Origin: Mansonella perstans
Taxonomy: Eukaryota > Nematoda > Chromadorea > Rhabditida > Onchocercidae
Length of the DNA stretch: 64,000 nt
Assembly: GCA_037074765.1 (NCBI GenBank)
Contig: JBAMDO010000014.1
Span: 310,001 to 374,000, forward strand
Direction: 5' to 3'
Position numbers and translations under genes: made by a program. Below are positions 35,801 to 47,274 of the stretch, one piece after another. The notes below the pieces were generated by a model. That model saw only the letters and a list, made by a program, of their open reading frames with translations. It made no database searches and was not told where the DNA came from. Every line of letters begins with the position of its first letter. The first letter of the stretch is position 1.

Positions 35801-37976
35801 TCCCTAACCACCAGCATATACAAAAGTTTTTGAAGAGAAAAGATTTTGAGGTTAAGAAAAGATCCGAATTCGTCTCTTCAAATAAGCATATCGAAAGGTA
35901 TTTGTGTGAGAGAGAATAGACTCTGACCACGAGAGGTAAGCTTTTCTGGAACAATCTGTAAACCAAACTGATTAGACGGGTAATAAAAGATACTGAAACT
36001 TCCGGAACTTAGTATTGCTAGAATATGTATTGAGAGCAAGATGATTGAATTTCTACAACAAACTGATCATGAATTTCAAAAAAAAAAAAAAACACTATTT
36101 CAACGAAAGTGTTTTTTGGAAAAATGAAGAGATGGACAACTGTAAAAATTCAAAAAAACAGTGGGAAACTAAATTCAAAGAGAACTAGAACTTCTTGAAA
36201 CTGAAATTAATTCGAATTTTCAAAACCAATGTAATTCACGAAAGATGATAATCTGGACGATTTTTCGGTTAGACTGTGGCAAAATATGATGAAATGTACC
36301 GCCAAAACATTTGATATTTGGAGTTCTCTCTCACCTCATTTTTGCGTTCCATTCCCTTATGATCGAAAATATCTGATGGAGTATTGTTGTCCACTTTTTC
36401 ACGAATCTTCTCCAAAATAACATCAGAAACTTTCAGAACAGAAGCGATTTTTCCTTTCACCAGACAAATCCGTTCATTAGTTCCTAAAATTTCAAATGCT
36501 ATATCTTTCACAGCCAGAAAATACTCATTCATTAGAATAAAAAATCAATCAAGACTACTTGCAAGTGAACTTATTGTCTCAAAGCAATTAGTGTAAGTAT
36601 TGCTTACATAAAACCAGGTAATTCGAATGGAAATATAAGTAGCTAGCCAGAGATTATTTTTGTGTGATTTAGCTGTTGTCGAAAGACTTAATGAGTCTCA
36701 CTTTTTAGATTTAGGAAAACCCTAATCGCCCTGTGAGAGTACACCTAGCTAAACAAAAAACAAACAGTCCTCATCATAAAAACAGATTTCCCGGTTGAAA
36801 TTTATGAAGTACTAAAGGCAAACCTGGATATACTTCTTGATTTTTACTCATTTGCAAACGGCAGCCAGACTCGCTTTTTAAATTACGCATTGTTTCGCCA
36901 CCTTTGCCGATCAATGCACCAACTGCTGCTGAGGGTATTAGTACCTTTACCTGTACCATGTTGTCTAGAAAACACACATGATATCATGCCTCCACTACTT
37001 TAGTGTTATAGCTTCATTACTGTTCCAGCCATGATTTGATTCGAAGTGCACATCTAGCATTTGACACCAGATTCTTGTAGTTCTTTTTTCATTAGTCCAA
37101 ACACAGATAATTAGTCCAGCTAATTAGTAATTGGTCCAAACACAACTTTCTCGCCCTTTCTCACCTTCCAAACAACTACAATTCCTATACGAACTCATCT
37201 ACTGCTTTCCCAAAGAGAAGCAGGCATGAAGACAATTCAGAACAGGCTTCTAAGGCACTATTTTCTATATCATTCTCTAATATTTGCACTTTCGTCTTTA
37301 AAAAACAACTTTCGAATTCATTTCGAAACATTTGTAAAATTACCCTCTGTATCTAAAACATGCGCTTTCTTCGTTACTGGTCCACCACGTTCATCACGAA
37401 TACGCTTTTGTCCAGCAGACAGAGTCCCTTGCATATTAGTTGAATTAGTTCCTACAACTGCATAAGGAAAAAAAATTGTGAGAATCTTTTATGCTTATTA
37501 TAAACTCATCATTTAAAGCAATAGTATTCGGCTTGTTTTTCAGAACCCTTACCTATCCATTTATGGGATTTTCAACTCATTGCAAAAGATAATTAAAAAA
37601 ACAAAACGTGGAATATAGACTAACAGATATGAATCATATGTCTATTTCCCGCAATTTCCGAAGTTATTCAACAGTCTCTCAAAGACATTCCCAAATTCAT
37701 ATTTAATTTTTTTTTGGAACCGGGGAAAAATTGCAATTAAAAACGAGGATGCAAAGTATTATTCTAAAAATATGATTTTATTCGCAGATTTGCAGTTGTA
37801 ATTTGTGACCAAACCATTCCTCCATAATCGAATACTTAAATACTTAACAGCCGGTGACTAAATGAAATCCTGAGTACCAAATACTTTCAATTTAATTTTT
37901 AAAAACTTAAAACAATTTCGGCTTTACCATTATCTTTATTATCGTCCATTGAATCGTTTGCAATATCATTGGCCAT
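29816..37976 (-). CDS. nova-1: NOVA-family KH-domain splicing regulator
   Basis: Eleven exons: 37928-37976, 37344-37451, 36824-36964, 36335-36483, 35069-35531, 33775-33869, 33483-33572, 33107-33373, 30910-31047, 30671-30804, 29816-29936; 1755 nt, 584 residues, phase-consistent throughout. KH1: KVLIPSAAVGALIGKGGETM to NERICLVKG. KH2: KLVVPNTSAGMVIGKSGARI to QERIITIAAE. KH3: LEIPDTIVGAILGPRAKTLA to GNRLVSLTG. GxxG loops are intact (GKGG, GKSG, GPRA as in Nova KH3). A nuclear-localisation-like KRIRDERGGP precedes KH1. A Gln/Asn- and Gly/Ser/Ala-rich linker, about 220 residues in all, lies between KH2 and KH3. NOVA proteins bind YCAY RNA clusters and control alternative splicing, mainly in neurons. 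The last exon adds a basic GGFR tail. Confidence 0.93.
31048..31290. repeat. diverged direct duplication in a nova-1 intron
   Basis: About 70 bp at 31050-31120 (starts AATTTATAAATCAGTTATTT) is repeated at about 31220-31290 (AATTTGTAAATCAGTTATTT), each with …AAATCATAAG and CAATCTTT at the end. The first copy contains the 3' splice-site region of exon 30910-31047. Confidence 0.8.
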
Positions 37977-39555
37977 CAGCTTTAAATTAGACACCTATAA
38001 GCAAGGAGAATGTGAAAAAAACATAGCAGGAAGTATAGTTTACGGAAAGAAATACGTGTTCAAAAAAATCCTGAATATGAAATGGATCATTTAAGTTATT
38101 GCCGTTACTAATTACTATTACTTATCATTATTATCATTGTTACTGCTATCATTATTTTTATATCAGGAACAATGAGAGAAAAGAAATATTGTGTCAAAAA
38201 CAAACAGTCTTGTAAATCACGACAGAAGCACTATAAATAAGTCACTAAAGATAGTGAATGCATTGCAAGCTAATTATATATTTAAATTAGCAAGAATAGC
38301 ATGACTTAACAACAAAATATGACAGACAAAAAAAGGATATCTTTGTGAAAATACTGAAATGTCTATATGTAATAACTTGATATTGTTGTATAAAAAAGTA
38401 ATTATTTCAAACAACTCCTACGTATTTCAATTAGCTATTTAAGCTGCTATTAGGCAGCAATTGAGATTTTCAGGATTTTAATGAAATCATTTGAAACATT
38501 AACAGGATCACAATATCTTCAAACTCCTATGCAAAAGACATGTTAATGTTAATAAATTCAAGTAAACATAACTAGCATATATACTCATAACTTAAGCTAT
38601 TGTAACATCAACACTAACAGATAATGTATCTTTGCTCCATTTCCTAATATGTCATGACCCTTTGACATGTCATGACCTTTAACCCCACCTCCCCTCCAAT
38701 GCTTGCCTACGCAAGACCAAAAAAACCCACAACAGTCAAAAGAATACAACGCACTGCATTTTTATCCCACAACACTTATCGATCGCTTACGGCTCCTTAT
38801 TAAAGTGCAGCCCAAGAAAAAGAAGCAGAGGGTCAGTATGACATAAATTCTAGCCCAAGGGAAGACTATAATGATTACTGTTAAAGCTGTGATAAAATTT
38901 TTTGCTCGTCATACGGCTATTATTATAGACATAATGCTATTGATATCACCATCTGTCATACCGTAATCTATTTTCATGCTACAGTACTTCTTTATTTCCA
39001 TGTAGTACTGGCTACTGTAATCATTTTTAATACATTAGTTCATTACATCTGTAAACATAAGTTTTCAGCACTACTAAATTAATCATTCATTAATTATAAT
39101 TTGTTTAAAGTACTGTAATAAGTAACTTATCAATGCTTTACATTCGTTCGTTAGGAATGTAATCGATTGAAGGAAATAATGTAAAATAACAAAAATAGTT
39201 TGGCTTATCGAATTTTTTTTTTGTAAATGAAAGAAATTATTTGTTATGCTGCAATAATTTCAAATGTAATATTCATAATATTAATTATTCAGTTATTTCT
39301 TTAATAATATTTGTAATTAATTGCAATAATATTTTTCTTTTCACTGCATATCTTTTCTCTTCATTTCAATCATCATTTCATACAAATTAATTTTGATAAT
39401 TGTTGAAATTTGATAATCGATAAAAATTTAAACCATTGCAAATAGTTTAATTAGTAATGATGTCAATTTAAAAAAAAAATAAAAAATAAAAAGCTTCAAA
39501 AATTAGCTAAGCTCTTTCTAATTTTGATAAACGATGGAAATAAATGGGAAAAGTT
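37977..39555. other. intergenic upstream of nova-1
   Basis: No gene recognised. AT-rich, with short ATT/TTA-type runs around 38105-38165. The nova-1 promoter should lie at its left end. Confidence 0.45.
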
Positions 39556-39944
39556 ATCGGAAAAACCAAGTTTAGGAAAGTGATTTTGCTCTTAGTGTAA
39601 ATTAGTAATTTTCTTGGAACATTTTCATGACATTTTTTCCTATGTAAATCACATTCTGTTATCGTATCACATCAAAGATGCCGCCGTTATAAGTTCTCTA
39701 CAGTGAACCATAATTAATCCAACTCCTTTATCATTGTGACCTTATGACCTTTCTATTAAGCTTAGTCCCTCCTCTTCTACTATGATATACAAACTGTCAA
39801 TTCTCCGATGTAAGGATTTCATTCATCTATCGATTCATACTTCTTGTTCGTTTACTCACTTGTGTCCACACTCGTTTATACATCTTCGCTTATACATTTT
39901 TTTCCTGCATTTGTTTAACGATTGGTTTGAAGTTTGATAATAAA
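39556..39944 (+). repeat. left arm of a large inverted repeat
   Basis: About 389 bp that recurs in reverse complement at 40208-40601 with scattered single-base differences and small indels. For example GTTTGATAATAAA at 39932-39944 pairs with TTTATTATCAAAC at 40208-40220. The outer ends match around TCGGAAAAACC / GGTTTTTCCGA. Confidence 0.95.
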
Positions 39945-39945
39945 G

Positions 39946-39967
39946 GGTTTAATTACCCAAGTTTGAG
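39946..39967 (+). other. perfect copy of the 22-nt nematode SL1 spliced leader
   Basis: The 22 bases beginning GGTTTAATTACCCAAG and ending TTTGAG equal the SL1 leader added to nematode mRNAs by trans-splicing. It is followed by CTCAACCC, not by the GT donor of an SL RNA gene, and no Sm site or SL RNA stem-loops follow. It therefore resembles a copied trans-spliced transcript rather than an SL RNA gene. Confidence 0.85.
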
Positions 39968-40057
39968 CTCAACCCAACCAACCAACTACTCAACTATACT
40001 CAACCCAGTTTGAGACTCGATTATGCCAATACAACTCAAAAGTTTCCCAACAAAAAT

Positions 40058-40096
40058 TGGTGCACGAGCCGGAACGAACCGGCGACCTTTAGACTG
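40058..40096 (-). other. tRNA 3'-half-like sequence ending in CCA
   Basis: Read on the minus strand: variable loop AGGTC, T-arm GCCGG-TTCGTT-CCGGC (loop one base short), a 7-nt acceptor strand TCGTGCA, then CCA. No 5' half (D-arm) is recognisable. Eukaryotic tRNA genes do not encode CCA, so this may be reverse-transcribed tRNA. Read on the plus strand, it may instead be a primer-binding-site-like sequence starting TGG. Confidence 0.5.
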
Positions 40097-40207
40097 AAGT
40101 TGAAATCAAATCTTTAAGCGTAAAATATCTCAGATTGCTGCTCAATCAAATTTTGAAAAAAAGGCTCAATTGTGTCTCAGAGTGCTTATTTACAGTGGCT
40201 TATTTAC

Positions 40208-40601
40208 TTTATTATCAAACTTCAAACCACTCGTTAAACAAATGCAGGAAAAAAATGTATGAGCGAAGATGTATAAACGAGTGTGGACACAAGTGAGTAA
40301 ACGAACAAGAAGTATGAATCGATAGATGAATGAAATCCTTACGTCGGAGAATTGACAGTTTGTATGTCGTAGTAGAAGAGGAGGGACTAAGCTTAATAGA
40401 AAGGTCATAAGGTCACAATGATAAAGGAGTTGGGTTAATTATGGTTCACTATAGAGAAGTTACAACGGCGGCATCTTTGATGTGATACGATAAGAGAATG
40501 TGATTTACATAGGAAAAAATGTCATTAAAATGTTACAAGAGAATTACTAATTTACACTAAGACTAAGAGCAAAATCATTTTCCTGACTCGGTTTTTCCGA
40601 C
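40208..40601 (-). repeat. right arm of the large inverted repeat
   Basis: Reverse complement of 39556-39944, about 394 bp. The 72-residue open frame on the minus strand here arises within the arm and has no family features. Confidence 0.95.
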
Positions 40602-41111
40602 AAAGATTGGATTTACAACAATTTATGTTTGCTTAAAATTAAATTTCATTTTGAGCAGAATTTGAAATTTTTATAAAAATGCAAGAGAAAGAGAAAGAGG
40701 GAGAGGAAAAGAGAAAGAAAAAGATATAAATTTGCTTTTTCATAATTTAAAACTTTTTTTTTAAATATATTAGAATAATGAGTAATTCCTTTTTTTTTCA
40801 CTTGAATATACATTATATAATTAATTATAATTAGTATTACATTGTGTAATTAATTATAATTTATATTACATTATATACTTAATGTAAGCATTGTTATATT
40901 GAGCAGATTTTTTGATTGATTTACAACAAAGATTTGACAAATTATTTAGCTTTTAAGAATAAAGCATAAATCAAATTATCACAATCAGTAGTGTTACAGC
41001 TAATCAATAAAATAACTGATAATAAGTTGTATGTATAAGCTATCATCGTTTTAAATTGAAGCAAATGCCAGCCAGTAAAGTTTTGAAATTTTAATTTGAA
41101 TGTATCAAATT
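40602..41111. other. intergenic
   Basis: AT-rich with a purine-rich GAGAAAGAG stretch (40683-40728) and TAATTATAAT repeats (40817-40870). No gene seen. Confidence 0.45.
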
Positions 41112-43082
41112 TCAATCCTTCTTTTTCACTTTCTTCGTAGCCAAATCACGTCGTCGATCAATCTTTCCAATGATCCGTTTTATCTCTGTCAAATATTCCT
41201 TCTCGCAAATACTGATTATCTCTCTCTTGTTACTACATCTTGTTGCACCCGACAAACACTTATAGTATTCCAGCTAAAAAATAATATCAGGATTATTGAT
41301 CGATGACAGTAATGCGAAAAAGATTAAAACAAAAAGCAGATCATATTACTGTAGGGCAAACCTCCAAATCATCGTCAAATTCTCGACAATATTCTTCAGC
41401 ATATGTACGCATTATACAAGCCGGAAAAGTTTTGCTGCAATGAATTTATTAATATTTTACATTTTGAAAATATCCTAAAATTAACTGGAAATATTATATG
41501 GAAACATAATCATTTTCTTGATAATAAATAATGATAATAGCAATAAATAATAATTATAATGGTGATAATAATAGTAAATAAAATTAATAATTAATAATAT
41601 AATAATAATAATAGGAGCATTAGTATCATTATTACAACTATTATTACTATTTCGCTTTTGATAATCCGAAAATTTGATTTTTGCAAAAATTGAGAATTGA
41701 AAAAAAAAATTTGCATTTTGACATGTTTCTTTAAATTTTGCAACTTAATAGTTTTGATCATTATTCAATGCATTTGAAATTGGTATACTATCAGAAATGA
41801 TAATGTATAATTTTTGCACCAAGAAATCACTCGGAACTCTCGGAATTCGTTTTCCTCTCGAGTTATTTACAAATGGTTCAGTTACTCTAACCCTTCTCCG
41901 GTAATGTTGTCTGGCTGACGATCAATCAATGTACGCTAATATAACGCAATCTAACAATGGATATGAATGAAAATAGTGAATAAAGATATATTCGATGCTA
42001 CTGTAATTTCAACATTAATTATTATAGTAATTTCATTTATTTCATAATTAGCTTAACATACTCGCATATTCCATTCTGTGGATCCCACTTGGTAATATTA
42101 TAACAATGTTTTTGTATTCTATTGCACAAAATATGCTTCATTGATCTACTGATTAATTTTTTCAGGTAAACCGATGTCCAACGCATTCCGGATTTGGCGC
42201 AATCTTCTGTAAACATTTACTTTGATAATCAAAAATTTACACTGAATGAAATGATGAAATGAGCGCAACACTGACCAATTACAAATGCAATTTGTTCCAG
42301 AAATTCACCATAGCCCGGTTCATCGATGCAGTTTGATGAAACTACCAATTCGGTCATACATTCAATTGAAAAATATCTAAATTAAAGTTTGGAACATTAA
42401 TTAATTATAGAATAATAGTAAAATAATAATGTAACATAAGACAAATAAAAAAAAAAAAAAAAAGTTTGGTAATGATTCAATTACTCTTCGCATAGTCCAA
42501 CAGGTGGAATAAACGGAATCATAGACCAATGAGTAGTGCAATTGAGAAGTGCTTCATGACATTTGTCGTTGATAATATCTTTCAAAAAAATTTCCTTTTA
42601 AAATTAAATTCAATAAAAACTAATCCAACGAATTTATTATAATTTCCAAAATATCAATCGATCCCGAACAAACTGTTATTCATAACAGTAAGGAATAATA
42701 ATTTATTCTCGACAACTTGAAAAGGTTTAATTTTGATAATAAGCGAAAATTAGGTGAAGGCAAAAAAAACTATGAAACATTGGATGAGATAAAAATATTC
42801 CTGAAGTTGAGATGAATTTCCTCAAAGGTTATATTTCTATCAAAAATAAAGCAAGATTATTCCTTCTAATGGAATAATAGAAAAAATTTAAGATTAGGAA
42901 GCATTTTAAAAGATTAGAATGCACATACCATGAGTGGAATGAATTGTTCATCTCAGCTTATTAATTCAAAACTTACATTGGTCAATATTTTGCTCAAAGA
43001 AGTCTGTTCCATATGTCATCTTTAGACTAGTAACTGACAAGAGTGTTATTATCGTTTGACAAAGTTTCAATGTTATGGTCAT
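41112..43082 (-). CDS. secreted cysteine-rich protein, DUF19/T20D4.11-like
   Basis: Seven in-phase exons: 42977-43082, 42485-42578, 42276-42376, 42058-42206, 41892-41935, 41362-41434, 41112-41273; 242 residues. The start (MTITLKLCQTIITLLSVTSL) is a plausible signal peptide. The mature part has 14 cysteines with recurring C-x5-C-like spacing, for example KCHEALLNC, LCEEYFSIEC, ACIMRTYAEEYC and KCLSGATRC, and ends in a basic tail (RRRDLATKKVKKKD). This resembles the nematode-expanded DUF19 (T20D4.11-like) secreted families of unknown function. The family name is tentative because it rests on Cys pattern and length. Exon 41892-41935 was chosen because it alone restores frame between its neighbours. 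Intron 5 contains an ATA/ATTA-rich tract (about 41515-41640). Confidence 0.75.
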
Positions 43083-44232
43083 TTATTTCTCTTCAGTTTT
43101 TTATTTACGCTTTTTCTATTCCGCAAGTTCCGTATGAGTAAGAAACAACGATGATATCGTTTGTAAAAGAAAGCAATGGAAATAATACAATTCAAATAAA
43201 CTGTATGTTCATCTATTAATAGCATTTTCTACAAGTGATTATGCAAATTGCAGTGATTAAATTTTCGTACGAATGAAATTATTTTAAGCTTCTTAAAAAT
43301 GTTAATTTTTAGATTTAAAATTATGCAAATATTTCGAAGTTTTCCTTTCTGTACAATATTTTTTTAAAAATAAACTGATGGAAAATTTACAAGTAAAAAA
43401 TTAAATTGGGACAATGAACTCTAGTTTGGCAAGTGTTTTAAATTTTATAAGAATGGATTAGATGATGTTGCATAAAATATCAGTTAAAAATTTAACCTCT
43501 TAATCAGATTTCAAGATTATCGGCAGGTCATCTTGTATCCAATGAATGATACCCTTTGTGAAAGTGTATAATGGAAATCATACAAATCAAATGAACCGTG
43601 TTGAATATACGGTTTAGGATTTAGGATTAGATTAGATTAGGATTAGATGATGTTAGGAAGATTATCGGCAAATGATTCTGCTGCTGATGAATCAGGATTA
43701 TCAGCAGATGGTTCTGCTGCTAATAAGGAGTATTAGCAGATGATAATCGAGATTATTAGTGGATGACAATATATCAAACGAATATTGTTCGATGGAAACA
43801 ATTCATATATTTTACATAATATTGCTGTGGAAAATAGGTAATGATATGGCTCAAAAAGACTGACGTTTGTATATTTGATACGGTTCATCATACAATCGTT
43901 AATTACGGTATTAATCCATTTTTATGAATGCGGCTTTTGTTATTTTTGTTTGCAATCATCCTGACATGTTTTCGATGAATAAAACGTTAGCGACAACAAT
44001 GTATGGCAATTTCGACAAATTATTTCACAAGTTTGATATATGTAAAAGAACGATTGGTTGCAATACACGCATGCATATGTAGGGACGCATATCTATCATA
44101 CAGTGCATGCATATATTTTTATTTATCAGTTTAATGAAGCATTAATATCAACTTTGTAGTGTCATTTGGATTGATATGAACTCCATTGTACTATCATTTA
44201 CTCAATTATAGCATCATTTAAATTGATGTGGG
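43083..44232. other. intergenic with degenerate short repeats
   Basis: No gene recognised. Around 43612-43760 are GGATTAGATTAG-type repeats followed by repeated GATTATCAGCAGATGGTTCTGCTGC-like units with variants. They are too degenerate for a clear period. Confidence 0.45.
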
Positions 44233-45722
44233 TCAATTTTTGTTGAAATGTTTTTCGATCCTCACTATTAGTGGGTCAATATATCCTTCATAAATAACCT
44301 GAGCACCATAAGTTTGTGGTAATAATAAGTACAATAAGAATATCACCTGAAAATACTACATTTCAATTTGAATTAACATGAATTCGTTTTTTCTTCAAAC
44401 TGAAATAAGAAAAATAAACGGAGTAGCAGGAAAACAAAATCAAATAACTGAAATAAATTACTAAAGTTTCGAAATTAAATATCGCTGACGTGAAAGAAAG
44501 AAAGCAAATGCAAATTTCATTTTCAAAGCTATTGAATATGATTTGTTTACAGTAGTTATTGTAAGTAAAATAAAATCTGAATTAAATTTTTATTAAATCT
44601 GAAAGATCAAACTTTGATAGTAAAAAAAACTGAAAATTTGCCTTAAGTATCCAGTATAATGGTATAACACGCATCATTGCTTCAGCAAAAAAATCGATCA
44701 GTGAAAAAAATGCAAATACGGTCCAGTAGATCAACCATTGCGTATCATCATCCTTTTGCTCAGTTCGAATTGCCTAAATTAGCCTAGGACTTTTAGAAAC
44801 AAAAAAAAAAAAATACCCGAAAGATTAGTATCTTAAAGATGAATTTGTTAAATTATTATAATTATACTAAAAAGGTCTGAAGTATCGATTGTAAACATTA
44901 ATCATTTGTATGTTGAAACAATTATTCAAATAAAGTAATCTAAATAAACATAAACAAGTAAACAGATTGTACCGCAAAAATTTTTTCATCTAATTTTTAT
45001 TGAAATTAGCAAAGTTATATCTAAAATCTCTGCTATTAGCTTCTTTTTTGCATTATTTACCTTAACTGAAGCATAAGCTGGATAGCCGAAACCGATAAGA
45101 TTACAGACAAGCTGTGCCAATGATCCAATGATCAGATAAATAGCAATTAGGCCCATTACACCATATGTCAGCTTAATAACTTAATTTTTTAGTAAAGAAA
45201 AAAAAGTAAAATTTTTTAATTTCACTTTTTTTTAAAATTTTATTAAATATTCAAAACACTTATAAAATTTCAGTCAAAATTTCAGCAAAAAAAAATGCAG
45301 CTTAATAAATCTATGAAATTTATAAATTCCTCCACTTTGTATTCCTTTTTGTTTTTATTTCTTTTGTTTACTGAATTATTGTAAATTAATTCTCTTCTAT
45401 TCTGCTTCTTTAATTTCTCTTGCGTTTATAAATCTTTTCTTTTTATTTCAAAATTAATTTGGTTAAAAAAAAAGCATTTTAAATATTCCAGAAATTTTTG
45501 GGAAATATTTACTTGTTCACGTGGCAATTGAGTTTTTGTCTCCAGCATGGTTAATATTTGATCCAATTGTACATTTTTTTTATCGTAGAGGAAGCTTTTA
45601 AGTGCGGGTACTAAATCATTGAACGAATGTACTGTAGCTTTTTGTGAACCTTTCAATTTTCCACCTCCAGCACCGACGGAACTTCCACCACTATCAGTAC
45701 TTCTTGATTGCGTTGAACTCAT
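44233..45722 (-). CDS. yop-1: REEP5/6-type (TB2/DP1, Yop1) ER membrane-shaping protein
   Basis: Four exons: 45513-45722, 45061-45171, 44642-44773, 44233-44346; 188 residues, all phase 0. A Gly/Ser-rich cytosolic start ([19 protein letters not shown]) is followed by two hairpin hydrophobic regions: [20 protein letters not shown] with [19 protein letters not shown], then [20 protein letters not shown] and [20 protein letters not shown]. These match REEP5 signature segments ([18 protein letters not shown], EDDTQWLTYW). It ends [16 protein letters not shown]. The proteins bend tubular ER membrane. Intron 3 starts with GC (AAG|GCAAAT) instead of GT, and the protein match across this junction supports the GC donor. 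Confidence 0.92.
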
Positions 45723-47274
45723 TGTGAACAAACTGAAAGTAAGGAAATCAGTGCTATAAATTATAAACTGAATAATCTCAAACAATTCATTAACCGGAGA
45801 AGCTTTTATAATCGCAATCAAAAAATCACAATTATATTCATGATTACAATCACAATCATGATTACAATCATAATATATATTTCAAAGATTTTTCAATAAA
45901 TCTTTGCATAACCTATAATATTATATGTTATTTATGGATGCTTTTCAATTATTTTATATTAATTTCATTAATTTGTAAAATATTTTAAAAAGTCAGAGAA
46001 ATTTAAAAAATTTTTTTAAAATGAATGATGCATTTAGCTAACACATTTCGTTTCTTTCTATTTGTAAATAAAAGCAATTATCTTCGATTAATTTAAAATC
46101 TAAATGTGTCCATTTGGAAAAATTTGGTAGTTTGAACCAATTCAAATTACCCTAATTAAAAGAAATTAATCAAGGTGTTATCAATAGAATATATATTAGT
46201 AATGAGCAAATGAGCAAATGCAGAACCGTTTATCACCAACTAATAAATTATTTATGACGCCAATAACAATTTTGAGATATTTTATGTTTGAATACTGCGA
46301 CTTTTTATGCAAATTAATTTCAAAATATTTTCAATTGGGCTTAACAACTTCGCTCAATCATTTAATTAGATTTATTGATAAAAGCATGCTGTTCATTTTG
46401 ATAGAACTTTTTTTTCGGTGATTTAATTTTCGCTAATAAAGAGTGGAATTTTTTAATTAAAAAAAATTTCTTTTACTAAGAACAATATCATAGAACAAAA
46501 TTTTAACTTTTATTGACAAACATTCTTCAACTGCGATAAATATTCAGATACAAATTGAAGCAAATAGAGCAGTAGTATTAGGAGTAATGAAGGTTACAGT
46601 ATAAGCACTATAAGTAATAATATGAGTAGTAATAATATACTGTTATTGATGTATGTAATAGTGAACAAATAAATCATTAGAATTGATCTAAATAGTAGAT
46701 TTTAAATATAAATCAGATAATAGTATCAAAAATAGATGGAAAAAATTAAGCTCGCAGCAAACATATGTAAACAGGACTACAGTAGAGTAGTTAACTACAG
46801 TAGACCCTTAAATTGGTACTGTATTTTACAATAATACGACGAAATATTTAAGTATTTTCTACGACAAGTAAGCTTGAATGATATATAAGGCATCATAATT
46901 TAGTCCACCGTTAAATTTACCGGAAAACTGAATTTATCAAGAGGTAGAATGAAAAAAAATAATTTGAGTGATCAATGATTATTCATTGTTATTCATCAGT
47001 GAGATGAAAAAATGAAAGTACAGTCAATACCGTATACAAGAAGTTAATTAAAATTGTGAGGAAACTACTTTAAGTAAATCAATAAACAATTAAATTTCAT
47101 GAATAACTTCCGATAAATAACTGAAATTCTATAGTAAATATTATTCTAATAAAAATACTTCTAAAATTTGATTTAAGAAATGAAATAAAGTATGAAATGC
47201 AATGAAAAAAAAAAAGCAAACAGTGCTGAGACAAGAATAAGTTATCATTAAGCAATGAAATTATCGTTTTATTT
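45723..47274. other. intergenic
   Basis: No gene recognised. It contains short alternating ATTACAATCA/CATGATTAC repeats upstream of the REEP gene (45825-45880). The open frame at 46218-46421 is uncharacterised and unlikely to be coding. Confidence 0.45.

Larger units (their letters stand above)
39945..40207. mobile_element. loop of the inverted repeat: SL1-led insert
   Basis: The 263-bp sequence between the arms starts, one base after the left arm, with an exact SL1 leader (39946-39967). It then has CAACC/CTCAAC-rich sequence and a tRNA 3'-half-like segment in reverse orientation (40058-40096). The whole arm-loop-arm unit (39556-40601) could be a foldback or retroposed element. No transposase or protein gene is seen in it. 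Confidence 0.5.

Noticed and set aside
39946..39967. SL RNA gene
   Set aside because: The leader matches, but no GT donor, Sm-binding site or SL RNA body follows, and it is not within a 5S unit here.
40190..40408. 72-residue open frame on the minus strand
   Set aside because: It lies within the right arm of the inverted repeat, has no splice context or family features, and the left arm does not keep an equivalent frame.
43612..43662. GGATTAG repeats as interstitial telomere
   Set aside because: The nematode telomere unit is TTAGGC. This tract is irregular and of a different unit.
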